This document shows positions 32,918 through 40,642 of a stretch of 64,000 bases of DNA, in pieces. The stretch comes from Corynebacterium tuberculostearicum (GTDB lineage Bacteria; Actinomycetota; Actinomycetes; Mycobacteriales; Mycobacteriaceae). The notes under the pieces were generated by a model. The model ran no database searches, was not told the origin of the DNA, and saw only the letters and a program-made list of their open reading frames with translations. Every line of letters starts with the position of its first letter. The stretch's first letter is position 1. The position numbers and the translations under genes were made by a program. The stretch covers positions 930,001 through 994,000 of the forward strand of contig NZ_CP073092.1 in NCBI RefSeq assembly GCF_030506365.1, in the 5' to 3' direction.

Positions 32918-33346
32918 CTATTTCGAGTCATTGCTAAACAGCACTCGCGTGGGGTTCTCAACCGTGCGCGATACCGTGCAGTCCTTCTCGTGGGAGATGC
33001 GAATCAGGTTGTCCACCAGTTTGCGCGCTTGGTTGCCTTCCGGTGTATCCGGGAACGATAGATCGAAGCCCACACGAACCTCCGACAGACGCGATGCACC
33101 ATCTTCGTTTACGCGGTCACCCTCTACGTGCACGTCGAAGGATTCCGGCTTCGCTCGCCGGGACGTCACAACGTCCACATCGACCGCGGAACACCCCGCG
33201 ACGGCGGCTAGCAAAAGCTCGACAGGGGAGAGGAGCCCCTCACCACTGCCAAATTCAATGCTGGCTCCCGCGGAATTGGTAGCGCGGTATACGGCGGTGT
33301 CGAGGCGGGTGAGGTCTACGACATAGCGTTCAGTGCTTTCACTCAT
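32918..33346 (-). CDS. OsmC family protein
   Basis: A 142-aa OsmC/Ohr-like protein. The signature SPVELLLAAVAGCSAVDVDVV carries the first conserved Cys; the second is in SHEKDCTVSRTV near the C-terminus, so both redox Cys of the family are present. These proteins reduce organic hydroperoxides or respond to osmotic stress. The upstream gene is unrelated and a 190-base gap without genes separates it from the ABC transporter. Confidence 0.9.
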   Translation of the reverse strand: MSESTERYVVDLTRLDTAVYRATNSAGASIEFGSGEGLLSPVELLLAAVAGCSAVDVDVVTSRRAKPESFDVHVEGDRVNEDGASRLSEVRVGFDLSFPDTPEGNQARKLVDNLIRISHEKDCTVSRTVENPTRVLFSNDSK

Positions 33347-33538
33347 GGCTTAGAGCTTAAGCAAGGAACGGGAAAAGTAGAAGGAAATGGCCGTGAGGAT
33401 GGTGCGATAGTCAACGGTCCTCGATATTTGTGGTCACTATGGACATAAAATTGTGCTCCTGAAAATGGGGGCAGCTGTCAAAGAAGATTAGAGCTCTGTG
33501 AAACTGTCGAGTTTTTAAAGTTCGCGGAACGTGACGAA

Positions 33539-34567
33539 TTAAAAAATCAAGGGTGGCGAGAAGTGAACCCACACGGATTGTCCCATTGCGGGTTTATGGT
33601 CTGCAGTGGTGCGGAATTTGGTTCCAGATTCATGAGTGGCGGTAACAGAGTAGTGGTCGCCTTCGAAAATTGCGGAGTCCACTATTGCTGGAACCGTGGT
33701 GCCTAGATAGTCTTCGTCCACAATCTTTGCGTGGTGCGGCAAGATAGCGGCTTTAGTACCGTCCCCTCGCACAGTTACATCGCTCAGCGGCCATGAAACA
33801 CCAAGCGTGGGACACTCGACGAGGCTTTCTGTAATGGTGGTTTGAACAATTGTGGCGTCCGAAATGAACGCCGCGACCTCCGGACTAGCGGGATTTTCTA
33901 GGAGCTGTTGCGGGGTAGCGATTTGTTGGATTTCGCCGCCGTCTAGGACCACGACTCTATCTGCAATAGCCAGCGCCTCGGCGCGATCGTGGGTCACGTG
34001 CACCGTGGTTAGGCGTTGTTTTTGCGTCAGTTCTACTAGTTCGCGACGCAAATTATCGCGCAATGGTTCGTCAAGAGCTGAAAGGGCCTCATCCAGTAAC
34101 AGAAGTTTAGGACTTGCGACGATCGCTCTGGCAAGAGCCACGCGCTGGCGTTGTCCGCCAGAAAGACTGTTCGGAGACCGGTCTTCGAATCCCGGCAGGC
34201 CTACGAGGGTCAAAGTTTTAGAAATGTGCTCTTCGCGTTTAGCCTTAGCTACTTTCGCTCGGCGTAGTGGATAGCCAACATTCTCTTTAACAGACATGTG
34301 TGGCCAAATCGCGTGCTGTTGGAAAACCATACCAATGCCGCGCTCTTCGGGAGGAGTTGAAGTCATCTGTTTGCCATCGATGTCGAGCTCACCCGATGAT
34401 GGGGAAATAAAACCAGCGATGGTGCGAAGGAGGGTGGTTTTGCCGGAGCCTGACGGTCCCACAAGTGCGATGAGTTCTCCTGGCTCGATGGAGAGGTTGA
34501 TATCGCGTAGGCCGGTGGTTCCGTCCGGAAAAGTGACCGTGAGGTGGGAAGCTGCAATTTTCGCCAT
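33539..34567 (-). CDS. ABC transporter ATP-binding protein (FbpC-like)
   Basis: A 342-aa ATPase of the iron(III)/polyamine-type importer group. Walker A GPSGSGKTTLLR (about residue 37), Q-loop MVFQQHAIWPHMSV, signature LSGGQRQRVALARA, Walker B LLLLDEALSALD and the His switch VTHDRAEAL are all intact, followed by a C-terminal regulatory TOBE-type region of 100 residues. Two bases separate it from the permease gene. The substrate may be iron(III) or a similar anion or chelate. Confidence 0.9.
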   Translation of the reverse strand: MAKIAASHLTVTFPDGTTGLRDINLSIEPGELIALVGPSGSGKTTLLRTIAGFISPSSGELDIDGKQMTSTPPEERGIGMVFQQHAIWPHMSVKENVGYPLRRAKVAKAKREEHISKTLTLVGLPGFEDRSPNSLSGGQRQRVALARAIVASPKLLLLDEALSALDEPLRDNLRRELVELTQKQRLTTVHVTHDRAEALAIADRVVVLDGGEIQQIATPQQLLENPASPEVAAFISDATIVQTTITESLVECPTLGVSWPLSDVTVRGDGTKAAILPHHAKIVDEDYLGTTVPAIVDSAIFEGDHYSVTATHESGTKFRTTADHKPAMGQSVWVHFSPPLIF

Positions 34568-34569
34568 TA

Positions 34570-36189
34570 TTAAGTCCTTACCTTGGGAGCACGGATAGTC
34601 AGTGCGACGGCAATGATGCCAAGCAGCGCAAAGAGTAGGGCGAGTGCCGATGCCTGGTTATAATTTCCTGCCTGTTGCAGATTGAAGACTTGGACACCCA
34701 GTGTTGTGGTTCCGGGTGCGACGAGGAGCACGGAAATAGTAAGTTCTCGAATCGCGGTCACCGCTACGAGCACCGCACCGGATATCGCCGCTGGAATGGT
34801 CATCGCGCCGGTGGTAGTAAATAGCGCCTTAAGCGGCGTGGCGCCAGAAATGCGCGCTGCTTCTTCCACGGTGACCGGGGTGCTTATTAGCGGGGCGCGC
34901 ACGGCCTGGACAACGAGTGCAGTAAAAGCACAGACGTAGGCGATAAGGATTATCCAAATGGTGTTATACAGCCCGGTATAGCGCCCGGCAATCAGCCAGG
35001 CGACACCGATGATGAGCCCAGGCAGCGCGCTCGGTAGCAGCGCAGAAAGGGTTAAAAGCGTATTTCCTCGTGCCTGAGTCCGGGTCACTAGAATTCCGAT
35101 GACCCAACCAAGAATCCCGCAGATTATCGCGGCGGCTATTGACAGAAATGCGGAATTACTGAGTCCGTCGATGACGCGCGGGTTGGATAAAGCGCTGCTA
35201 AAGTTCGCCAGCGAGATGGTTTCTAAGGTAAATGGAACCCCAGGAGCTGGCAGCAATGCGCGGTAGGCCAAACCAAGAATTGGGCCAATGGAAATGGCGA
35301 GCCCGCACACCCACATGATGATCGTGACCGGCCAGCGCGCCGAATGCAGTGCGAAACGCGCCGGACTTCCGGAGTCATGTGTAGAAGACGAGTTTTTCAG
35401 GGAAGTGAGATAGTCCATGATTACTGCGCCGATTCCCAAAAATAAGAGGACAACGCCGATGGTCGAGACCACTTGTAAGGGGTTGGATACGGTGCCGGAA
35501 TCAATGAACCGGTAAATCATCGTCGCGAGCGTTTCGAACCGAGCCGGCGAGCCGATAATAGCGGGAATGCCGAAATCAGCCAGATTAGCAATCGCTGTGA
35601 GAGTGAACGCGGACAATAGCGCGGGGCGCAGGAGTGGAAGGGTGACCGTGCGCAGAACTGTCATCACGGACGCGCCAGATACTCGGGCGGCTAGCTCAAA
35701 ATCGGGGGAGATGGAGCGCAAGCTTGAAGAAATGATGACATATGCCGTGGGAAAAGAATGGATAGTCATCAGCGCAATGACCCCGTCTGCGCCGTAGATA
35801 TTCCATATTTCGAACTCAAAGAGCTTATTCAAGCCCTGATTCGGGCCGAAGAGTTGAATCCAGGCGATCGCTCCGATAAATGGCGGAACCAAGAGGGGCG
35901 AAAGCAAGAATAAGCGCAGTACCGAAGAGCCGTAGATATCTGTGCGGTCTAGCGTGATGGCAATAACGGTGCCGATGATGACGGCAGCGAGAGCCGAAAG
36001 CGCCGTGGAAAATAGAGAATTCCAGGTAGCGATGCCGAGCCCTTGCTCTAGCAGGATGGGAATTTGGTTTCCGCCCAGTGCAAGGGAGACAACAAGGGCC
36101 AAAGGCGCGATGAACAGGCCAATGGCAATCAGCCACACGCCAACGCGTAGCGCGGTTACGGAGGGATTTTTCAACAAGTTGGTCACCAA
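34570..36189 (-). CDS. ABC transporter permease, two fused halves (FbpB-like)
   Basis: A 539-aa polytopic protein with two repeated transmembrane modules of about 6 helices each, the fused arrangement of FbpB-type iron permeases. Each half has an EAA loop for contact with the ATPase: ELAARVSGASVMTVLRTVTLPL near residue 180 and EEAARISGATPLKALFTTTGAM near 445. It sits between the binding protein (3-base gap) and the ATPase. Confidence 0.9.
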   Translation of the reverse strand: MVTNLLKNPSVTALRVGVWLIAIGLFIAPLALVVSLALGGNQIPILLEQGLGIATWNSLFSTALSALAAVIIGTVIAITLDRTDIYGSSVLRLFLLSPLLVPPFIGAIAWIQLFGPNQGLNKLFEFEIWNIYGADGVIALMTIHSFPTAYVIISSSLRSISPDFELAARVSGASVMTVLRTVTLPLLRPALLSAFTLTAIANLADFGIPAIIGSPARFETLATMIYRFIDSGTVSNPLQVVSTIGVVLLFLGIGAVIMDYLTSLKNSSSTHDSGSPARFALHSARWPVTIIMWVCGLAISIGPILGLAYRALLPAPGVPFTLETISLANFSSALSNPRVIDGLSNSAFLSIAAAIICGILGWVIGILVTRTQARGNTLLTLSALLPSALPGLIIGVAWLIAGRYTGLYNTIWIILIAYVCAFTALVVQAVRAPLISTPVTVEEAARISGATPLKALFTTTGAMTIPAAISGAVLVAVTAIRELTISVLLVAPGTTTLGVQVFNLQQAGNYNQASALALLFALLGIIAVALTIRAPKVRT

Positions 36190-36192
36190 GAA

Positions 36193-37224
36193 CTAGGAAG
36201 ACACTGCCTTTTGGAATACCTCGACGGCCGCGTCTTTATCCTTGGTGATTTTCCCCAAGTCCTGGTCCATGAGCTCAATGTCTGTGAGTTCAGGGGTGCC
36301 TGCTGGGGTTCCCACGTCCTCACGCACCGGGAGGTACGACTGCTCGACGGCGATTTCTTGTGCCTTCTTTGAAAGCAGGAAGTTGATGTATTTCTGTGCT
36401 GCTTCTTGTTCCTGGGAGTCTTTGAATACGCCCGCAGGCTCAGAAATATACGGTGATCCTTCGGTGGGGTAGGCGAGGGCAACTGGGGACCCCTTATCCG
36501 CCAGGTCGCGGACTAAGTAATCGACGACCACGCCCACGGGCTTGGAACCGGAGGCGATTTCCTGGGAGGTAGGGCCATTGGACTCTGCGATCATCGGGGA
36601 ATTCTTGCCCAGATTTTCGATCCACGCTTTTCCGAGATCCGAATTATTCTTCCACGCAGAGGCGTTGAAAGCCGCTGCACCTGAGACCGCTGGGTTCGGC
36701 AGGACGAGTTTGTCCTTGTACTTCGGATCGGTGAGATCCGCCCACGAGGTTGGGGCATCCCCTTCTGCGATTTCGTCGGTGTTATAAGCAATTACAGTAG
36801 GGATTATGCGCGTGCCAACATAAAAATTCTCGTCGTCCTTGGCTTCGTCGATGATGTCATCGGAATCGACATCGGCCAGCTCGATGAGGTCGCCATCCTC
36901 GGCGTAGTTTTCAAAGGTAGGTGCATCGGCCGCCCAGAAAACATCTGCTTCAATGTCGCCAGATTGCTTCTCTGAAGAGATGCGGGCGTTCAAATCACCG
37001 GTACCAGCGCGGTATACATTGACCTCGATATCGGGGTATTCCTCATTGAAGGCCGCATTGATTTCATCGACCTTTTCTTCTGGTTCGGAGGTATAGACGG
37101 TTATGGAGGTTGAATCGCTGGTCGCCTGTGAATCTTCTTGGTCGGACGCAGGCTCGCCGCACGAAGTAAGAAGGACGGTTGAAGCAAGGGCTATGGCAGA
37201 GAGAGAAGTGTGCTTCGACTTCAT
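36193..37224 (-). CDS. ABC transporter substrate-binding lipoprotein (FbpA-like)
   Basis: A 343-aa binding lipoprotein (MKSKHTSLSAIALASTVLLTSC-GE) of the iron(III)-type periplasmic-binding family: ITVYTSEPEEKVDEINAAFNEEYP, DVFWAADAPTFENYAEDG, PTVIAYNTDE and PNPAVSGAAAFNAS are family segments. The classical consecutive Tyr pair for iron is not obvious, so another substrate, such as a phosphonate, is possible. The start at 37224 gives the best lipoprotein signal. First gene of the three-gene operon. Confidence 0.87.
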   Translation of the reverse strand: MKSKHTSLSAIALASTVLLTSCGEPASDQEDSQATSDSTSITVYTSEPEEKVDEINAAFNEEYPDIEVNVYRAGTGDLNARISSEKQSGDIEADVFWAADAPTFENYAEDGDLIELADVDSDDIIDEAKDDENFYVGTRIIPTVIAYNTDEIAEGDAPTSWADLTDPKYKDKLVLPNPAVSGAAAFNASAWKNNSDLGKAWIENLGKNSPMIAESNGPTSQEIASGSKPVGVVVDYLVRDLADKGSPVALAYPTEGSPYISEPAGVFKDSQEQEAAQKYINFLLSKKAQEIAVEQSYLPVREDVGTPAGTPELTDIELMDQDLGKITKDKDAAVEVFQKAVSS

Positions 37225-37550
37225 CGTGGGAGTTCCTCCAGAGAGAGTAGTGATCAGGAACATCAATCTAACTGCACTGAAGTTAAGAAAACCTGGGATC
37301 GATGTAAACGTGCAGTAAATTTTTAGGTCCCTTGAGCGGGTGTTTGGAGGAAGCGGTGGTTATTAATGAAATCCCTAATGAGGGTCGGCCCCCCTCTTTA
37401 TCTAATGGACCAAACAGTCAACCGACTGGTTGATTGCAGTTTCAACCAGTCCTGTGATTCAAAACGGGGATGAATGTAGAAAAATGAGTCCTAAGAGTAT
37501 TTGATCCATCGCTAATCCAGCCGTGACAGCAGTTGGGAAGGAGAATGACC
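37225..37550. promoter_or_regulatory. Divergent intergenic region with two dyads
   Basis: About 325 bases without a gene between the ABC operon and the DUF2871 gene. TAACT (37269-37273) and AGTTA (37281-37285) form a dyad close to the ABC start. TCAACCGACTGGTTGA at 37418-37433 is a perfect 6-bp-arm dyad of the kind bound by TetR-type repressors, with a half-copy TCAACCAGTC about 10 bases further right (near 37441). No regulator gene is adjacent. Confidence 0.45.
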
Positions 37551-37994
37551 ATGAAAGCTTTGGATTGGGCATCTATTTTCTACCTCGTGTTGGGCTTGGG
37601 CGCTGGCGTGTTCTACCGAGAATTCACGCGTGCCAATGATTTCCCCGCGGGCGAGTTCACTCAGCTAAGCGTGGCGCATACTCACTTGCTAGCGCTCGGT
37701 TTCATGATGAGCCTTATCTTCTTGCTATTGGAGAAGGTCTTTGGTCTGTCACGCAGTCGCGGTCAGTTCAATGCGTTCTTTTGGCTGTATAACGTCGGCG
37801 TGGTCGTCACCGTTGGCGTCATGATCTGGCACGGATGCTTGACCGTAATGGGGGAGGAGTCCTCTGCAATGATCTCTGGTATCGCTGGTCTTGGGCACAT
37901 CCTCATCACGGTAGGCCTAATCGCATTCATCGCAGCGCTTGGTAATGCCATCGGTGAGTCCCAAGAAACTAAGTCCCAAGTAGCAGGTGAATAA
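37551..37994 (+). CDS. DUF2871 family membrane protein
   Basis: A 147-aa protein with four membrane helices of the DUF2871 family. FTQLSVAHTHLLALGFMMSLIFLLLEK and a second His segment (MIWHGCLTVMG) suggest a heme- or metal-binding His pattern, but this is inference. The ATG at 37551 stands 7 bases after AAGGAG and is preferred to the ATG at 37545. It is downstream of the TetR-type dyad. A 15-codon ORF follows at once (37997-38044). Confidence 0.82.
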   Translation: MKALDWASIFYLVLGLGAGVFYREFTRANDFPAGEFTQLSVAHTHLLALGFMMSLIFLLLEKVFGLSRSRGQFNAFFWLYNVGVVVTVGVMIWHGCLTVMGEESSAMISGIAGLGHILITVGLIAFIAALGNAIGESQETKSQVAGE

Positions 37995-38180
37995 CAATGA
38001 GTGAGACTGTCTCAAAGCGCCACAACGTCGGCTCTGCGAGATGAGAGCTCACCAAAATAAATGACCCTCATGGCCCCTACATAGTATTTTTAAGGGAACT
38101 GCTCGGTCACAAGGAAAGTGCTGGTAGTTGAGGCGAAAAATGGATTTTCCTAGTCTGCTTGGCGTGTTTGTAATCGCAGA

Positions 38181-38774
38181 TTAGATGAGAATGGACTTTT
38201 CATCTTCTATAAAGAGCGCTTGCCCATCTCTCAAAAGCAGCAGGTTCCATTCTCGGCCGTAGGTCTCGACAGTCTTACTGATGACCTCTATTGAATAGGG
38301 CCCAGTGGTTCCTTGTGCATGAGGAACAATGACATGAGGAGTGAAGTTTAGCCCTGTATATTCGGTGAGCTGCGGTGCAGTTTTGGAATCGTCCATGATT
38401 GATGCCGGCTCAATTGATGGGCCGGCAACAACTGCTCCTGCAGAACTTCCAGCGTAAAATTTTCCTTGCTTTACTGCCCCAGTCAGTGCACGGTCGGCAC
38501 CCGTTTTCTTCAGTACGTCAAGTAGGCGGAACACGTCGCCGCTCGCGACATAAATGCAGTTGGCTGATGCAATTTCATTTTGAAGATCGCTTGAGTTTGT
38601 TTGCGATAGGGTGAGAGGGACTAAGGTCTCTGCTGTCTCTCCAATTGCCTTCAGTTCTGCCTGTGCAAATGGTGCCTGGCGCATCTCTGAAGCGGCATCA
38701 TCGATATACAGCACTCGCCCCGAAATGTAGTCGCCGATGTCCGGGTGCAGGAATGAAGCGAGAAGAAGTTTCAT
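38181..38774 (-). CDS. Peptidase S51-like (type 1 glutamine amidotransferase fold)
   Basis: A 197-aa protein of the dipeptidase E/cyanophycinase-like group. The nucleophile elbow is GKFYAGSSAGAVVAG with the catalytic Ser in GSSAG; upstream IYVASGDVFRLLDVLKKTG matches the family's GGN-type strand with changes, and a His in TPHVIVPHAQG could complete the triad. Slightly shorter than PepE (229 aa). It is transcribed away from the toxin terminator side, within the lower-GC accessory stretch. Confidence 0.82.
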   Translation of the reverse strand: MKLLLASFLHPDIGDYISGRVLYIDDAASEMRQAPFAQAELKAIGETAETLVPLTLSQTNSSDLQNEIASANCIYVASGDVFRLLDVLKKTGADRALTGAVKQGKFYAGSSAGAVVAGPSIEPASIMDDSKTAPQLTEYTGLNFTPHVIVPHAQGTTGPYSIEVISKTVETYGREWNLLLLRDGQALFIEDEKSILI

Positions 38775-38819
38775 GGGCCTAGATTACGAAATTCTTGCCA
38801 CTCCCACCATTCGAAGAGC

Positions 38820-38862
38820 AAAAGTCTCGAGACATCGACCGGAACGATGTCTCGAGACTTCG
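38820..38862 (-). terminator. Palindromic terminator of the toxin-antitoxin operon
   Basis: AAGTCTCGAGACATCG (38822-38837) and its exact complement CGATGTCTCGAGACTT (38845-38860) form a 16-bp stem with a 7-nt loop; on the minus strand the stem is followed by TTTTGC. It is about 80 bases after the toxin stop. A near copy lies at 40438-40478. Confidence 0.8.
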
Positions 38863-38943
38863 GGAGACTCGGATATTCAGCCTCCCAGCCGGTATGCCTG
38901 TCCCGGTTGAAGTTGATTCCCTAGCAGGATACTCGCCGATTCC

Positions 38944-39330
38944 CTATGGTGTAAGAAAGATTTCCGCGAGGTTAGCGAGAACCTCTTCCATAGCGGCGGG
39001 TGTAATCCCGTCCTGTGATAGGCAGTCTTGTAGGTCACTTTTGAGAAGGCGCTGGCAGTGATCGACCCTCACCCAACTTTTTTTACGTAGCCCTCCTTCG
39101 TAAGCGGCAATTTTAACGTCGAAACTCGATGAGTTACCTCCACTTGAGAGGGGGCACACGAAAATGGCCTCGTTTGACTCATCGCTGTTCACTTTGTCGC
39201 GGGAGACCACCAGAACCGGGCGACGGGTGTCATGCCAAGTTCGCTTACCGTTGGAGACGAATATTATTTTTTCGTCGCTGACGAAGTAGAGGCGGCCTCG
39301 CCGGACAACTTTCGGGAAGGATGAACTCAT
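38944..39330 (-). CDS. PemK/MazF-like toxin
   Basis: A 128-aa protein of the PemK/MazF (CcdB-like SH3-barrel) endoribonuclease toxin superfamily. Family landmarks: RRGRLYFVSDEK where MazF has the first strand, TRRPVLVVSRDKVN, FVCPLSSGG, and SWVRVDHCQRLLKSDLQ, equivalent to the SWV/DQ-R segment that holds catalytic residues. It should cut mRNA and stop growth. Its start overlaps the stop of the upstream gene by 4 nt, the usual toxin-after-antitoxin layout, but here the partner is a Panacea-domain protein rather than a MazE-type antitoxin. Confidence 0.85.
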   Translation of the reverse strand: MSSSFPKVVRRGRLYFVSDEKIIFVSNGKRTWHDTRRPVLVVSRDKVNSDESNEAIFVCPLSSGGNSSSFDVKIAAYEGGLRKKSWVRVDHCQRLLKSDLQDCLSQDGITPAAMEEVLANLAEIFLTP

Positions 39331-39926
39331 CGTTCGGTGGCGTGTCCAGCAAAAATGTTGTGGAATAGTTCTTTGCTTAATCCGTCCGTTGAATACGCGT
39401 CAATATGCGGGGGTAGAGTTTTGAGAGCGTCAACTCGGCGTCGCATTTCGGGTGAACGTTCAAAAATGTGGAGACCATTAATGAAGTCCGGCCACGCGTC
39501 GTGAATCTCATTCTTCGGGATAGTGATACCTCGAACGCCGACTCGATAATGGTGTTCATATGGACCGTAGGTGTGCGTGAAGTTTCGCAGTTTAGTGGCA
39601 GTCATCCCGCCGAAGTTTTCCCAAATGCCATCGAAGATTTCCTCGACATCGTGCGGTATAGCGTCACCCGTCGAAAATGGCTCCAAAGGGGCGGCAGGGC
39701 TATCGCCAACTCGAGACTTGATAAACCGGTACAAATCTGGCTGCGCCGGTCCGTGATCCCAAGCCTGGAAGGTTCCGGCGGATAAATCGCGGTTTTCCAA
39801 GTGTCCATAGAGGCTCTCCGCAAGGTAGGACAACTTCTGTGCCTTCATATTTGTAATCGAAGGGATCAGACCTTCATCAGACTCACGTCGGGTAGCCCAT
39901 GAAAGGAACTGCAACAGGGGTTCCAT
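39327..39926 (-). CDS. Panacea-domain (DUF4065/SocA-like) antitoxin
   Basis: A 199-aa protein with the Panacea domain known from hyperpromiscuous antitoxins. Signature segments: NMKAQKLSYLAESLYGHLENRDLSA (family pattern MKLQKLVYYAQ...) and FQAWDHGPAQPDLYRFIKSRVG (family EAWxxGPVxPxLYxxxK). The rest is helical with a charged C-terminus. It has a strong GAGGAGGTGA ribosome-binding site. It precedes and overlaps the PemK-like toxin gene. Both are AT-richer than the neighbouring core genes, suggesting transfer. Confidence 0.85.
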   Translation of the reverse strand: MEPLLQFLSWATRRESDEGLIPSITNMKAQKLSYLAESLYGHLENRDLSAGTFQAWDHGPAQPDLYRFIKSRVGDSPAAPLEPFSTGDAIPHDVEEIFDGIWENFGGMTATKLRNFTHTYGPYEHHYRVGVRGITIPKNEIHDAWPDFINGLHIFERSPEMRRRVDALKTLPPHIDAYSTDGLSKELFHNIFAGHATER

Positions 39927-40437
39927 AACTTCACCTCCTCAACTTCAATTTGATTCTAACACTAGATTGGTTCGTCCCCTCGTATCCTCGGCTAGAAGGG
40001 TGGCAATCGACACCTGTATTTTGTTTTACAGGCAGGTTCGACATGGTCCCTAAACTAATCGAACATATATTCTCATGTTATGAGGTCGTATTTATGCCCC
40101 GGGTCGCCGCGCAGGGAAATCGCCCTCCAAGTCCGCCGGTCGGCAAAACAGCCGGGAGGTTGGTCACCTCCCGGCTGTGGCTTGGACTCCCGATTAGGAG
40201 TAGTCAGTCGCCACGTCAGACGAGTACAGGCTCACGTTGGAATGTCCTTTAATTGGGCAGTTAATAGGAAGAAACATTATGTTTAAGGTTAGTCCACAGC
40301 AAGCCAAGGGAAGTGGTCGGTACTCCATCACGTGAAGTGTCCCAAGTGTTGCGTCTGCATAAACGAAACCAAACCTGGGGCACCTCTCACAACTAGAAAG
40401 TCAACGACACCAGCGCCAACCAGGGCGAAATACAACG
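39927..40437. other. Intergenic region upstream of the toxin-antitoxin operon
   Basis: About 510 bases with no credible CDS. It includes the operon promoter region, a perfect hairpin AGCCGGGAGGT / ACCTCCCGGCT (40150-40176) followed on the minus strand by TGTTTT, which looks like a minus-strand terminator with no obvious gene, and otherwise featureless sequence up to the tRNA-side palindrome. It may be scar from past integrations. Confidence 0.6.
40144..40176 (-). terminator. Orphan hairpin terminator
   Basis: Eleven-base-pair GC-rich stem, 5-nt loop, TGTTTT on the minus strand. No gene ends here now. Confidence 0.6.
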
Positions 40438-40478
40438 AAAAATCTCGAGACACCATAGGAACGATGTCTCGAGACTTC
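40438..40478 (-). terminator. Palindromic terminator, probable former tRNA-Arg terminator
   Basis: TCTCGAGACA and TGTCTCGAGA form a 10-bp stem, with TTTTT following on the minus strand. It lies right next to the left copy of the tRNA 3'-end duplication (40482-40496), so before the IS481 insertion it stood 3-4 bases after the tRNA-Arg 3' end. Nearly identical to 38820-38862. Confidence 0.75.
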
Positions 40479-40481
40479 ACA

Positions 40482-40496
40482 CGGTGCCCCAGAGTG
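40482..40496. repeat. 15-bp target duplication of IS481, left copy
   Basis: CGGTGCCCCAGAGTG occurs here and at 41930-41944. The right copy contains the 3' end of the tRNA-Arg gene. Confidence 0.8.
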
Positions 40497-40642
40497 TGTC
40501 TGAGTTCATGACATATTTGACAGTCTGTGCCTGAGGGAACCGTCGTGATGCTTGACAGATCAGCCGCGACATATTTGACGCTTAGGGCTACCTTACCGTG
40601 TCGGGTGATGCTTGACTGGTGAGTCGGGACATGTTTGACACT

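Noticed and set aside
37262..37292. Dyad before the ABC operon as a DtxR iron box
   Set aside because: TAACT/AGTTA dyad does not match the TTAGGTTAGCCTAACCTAA consensus well enough; kept only as an unassigned dyad.
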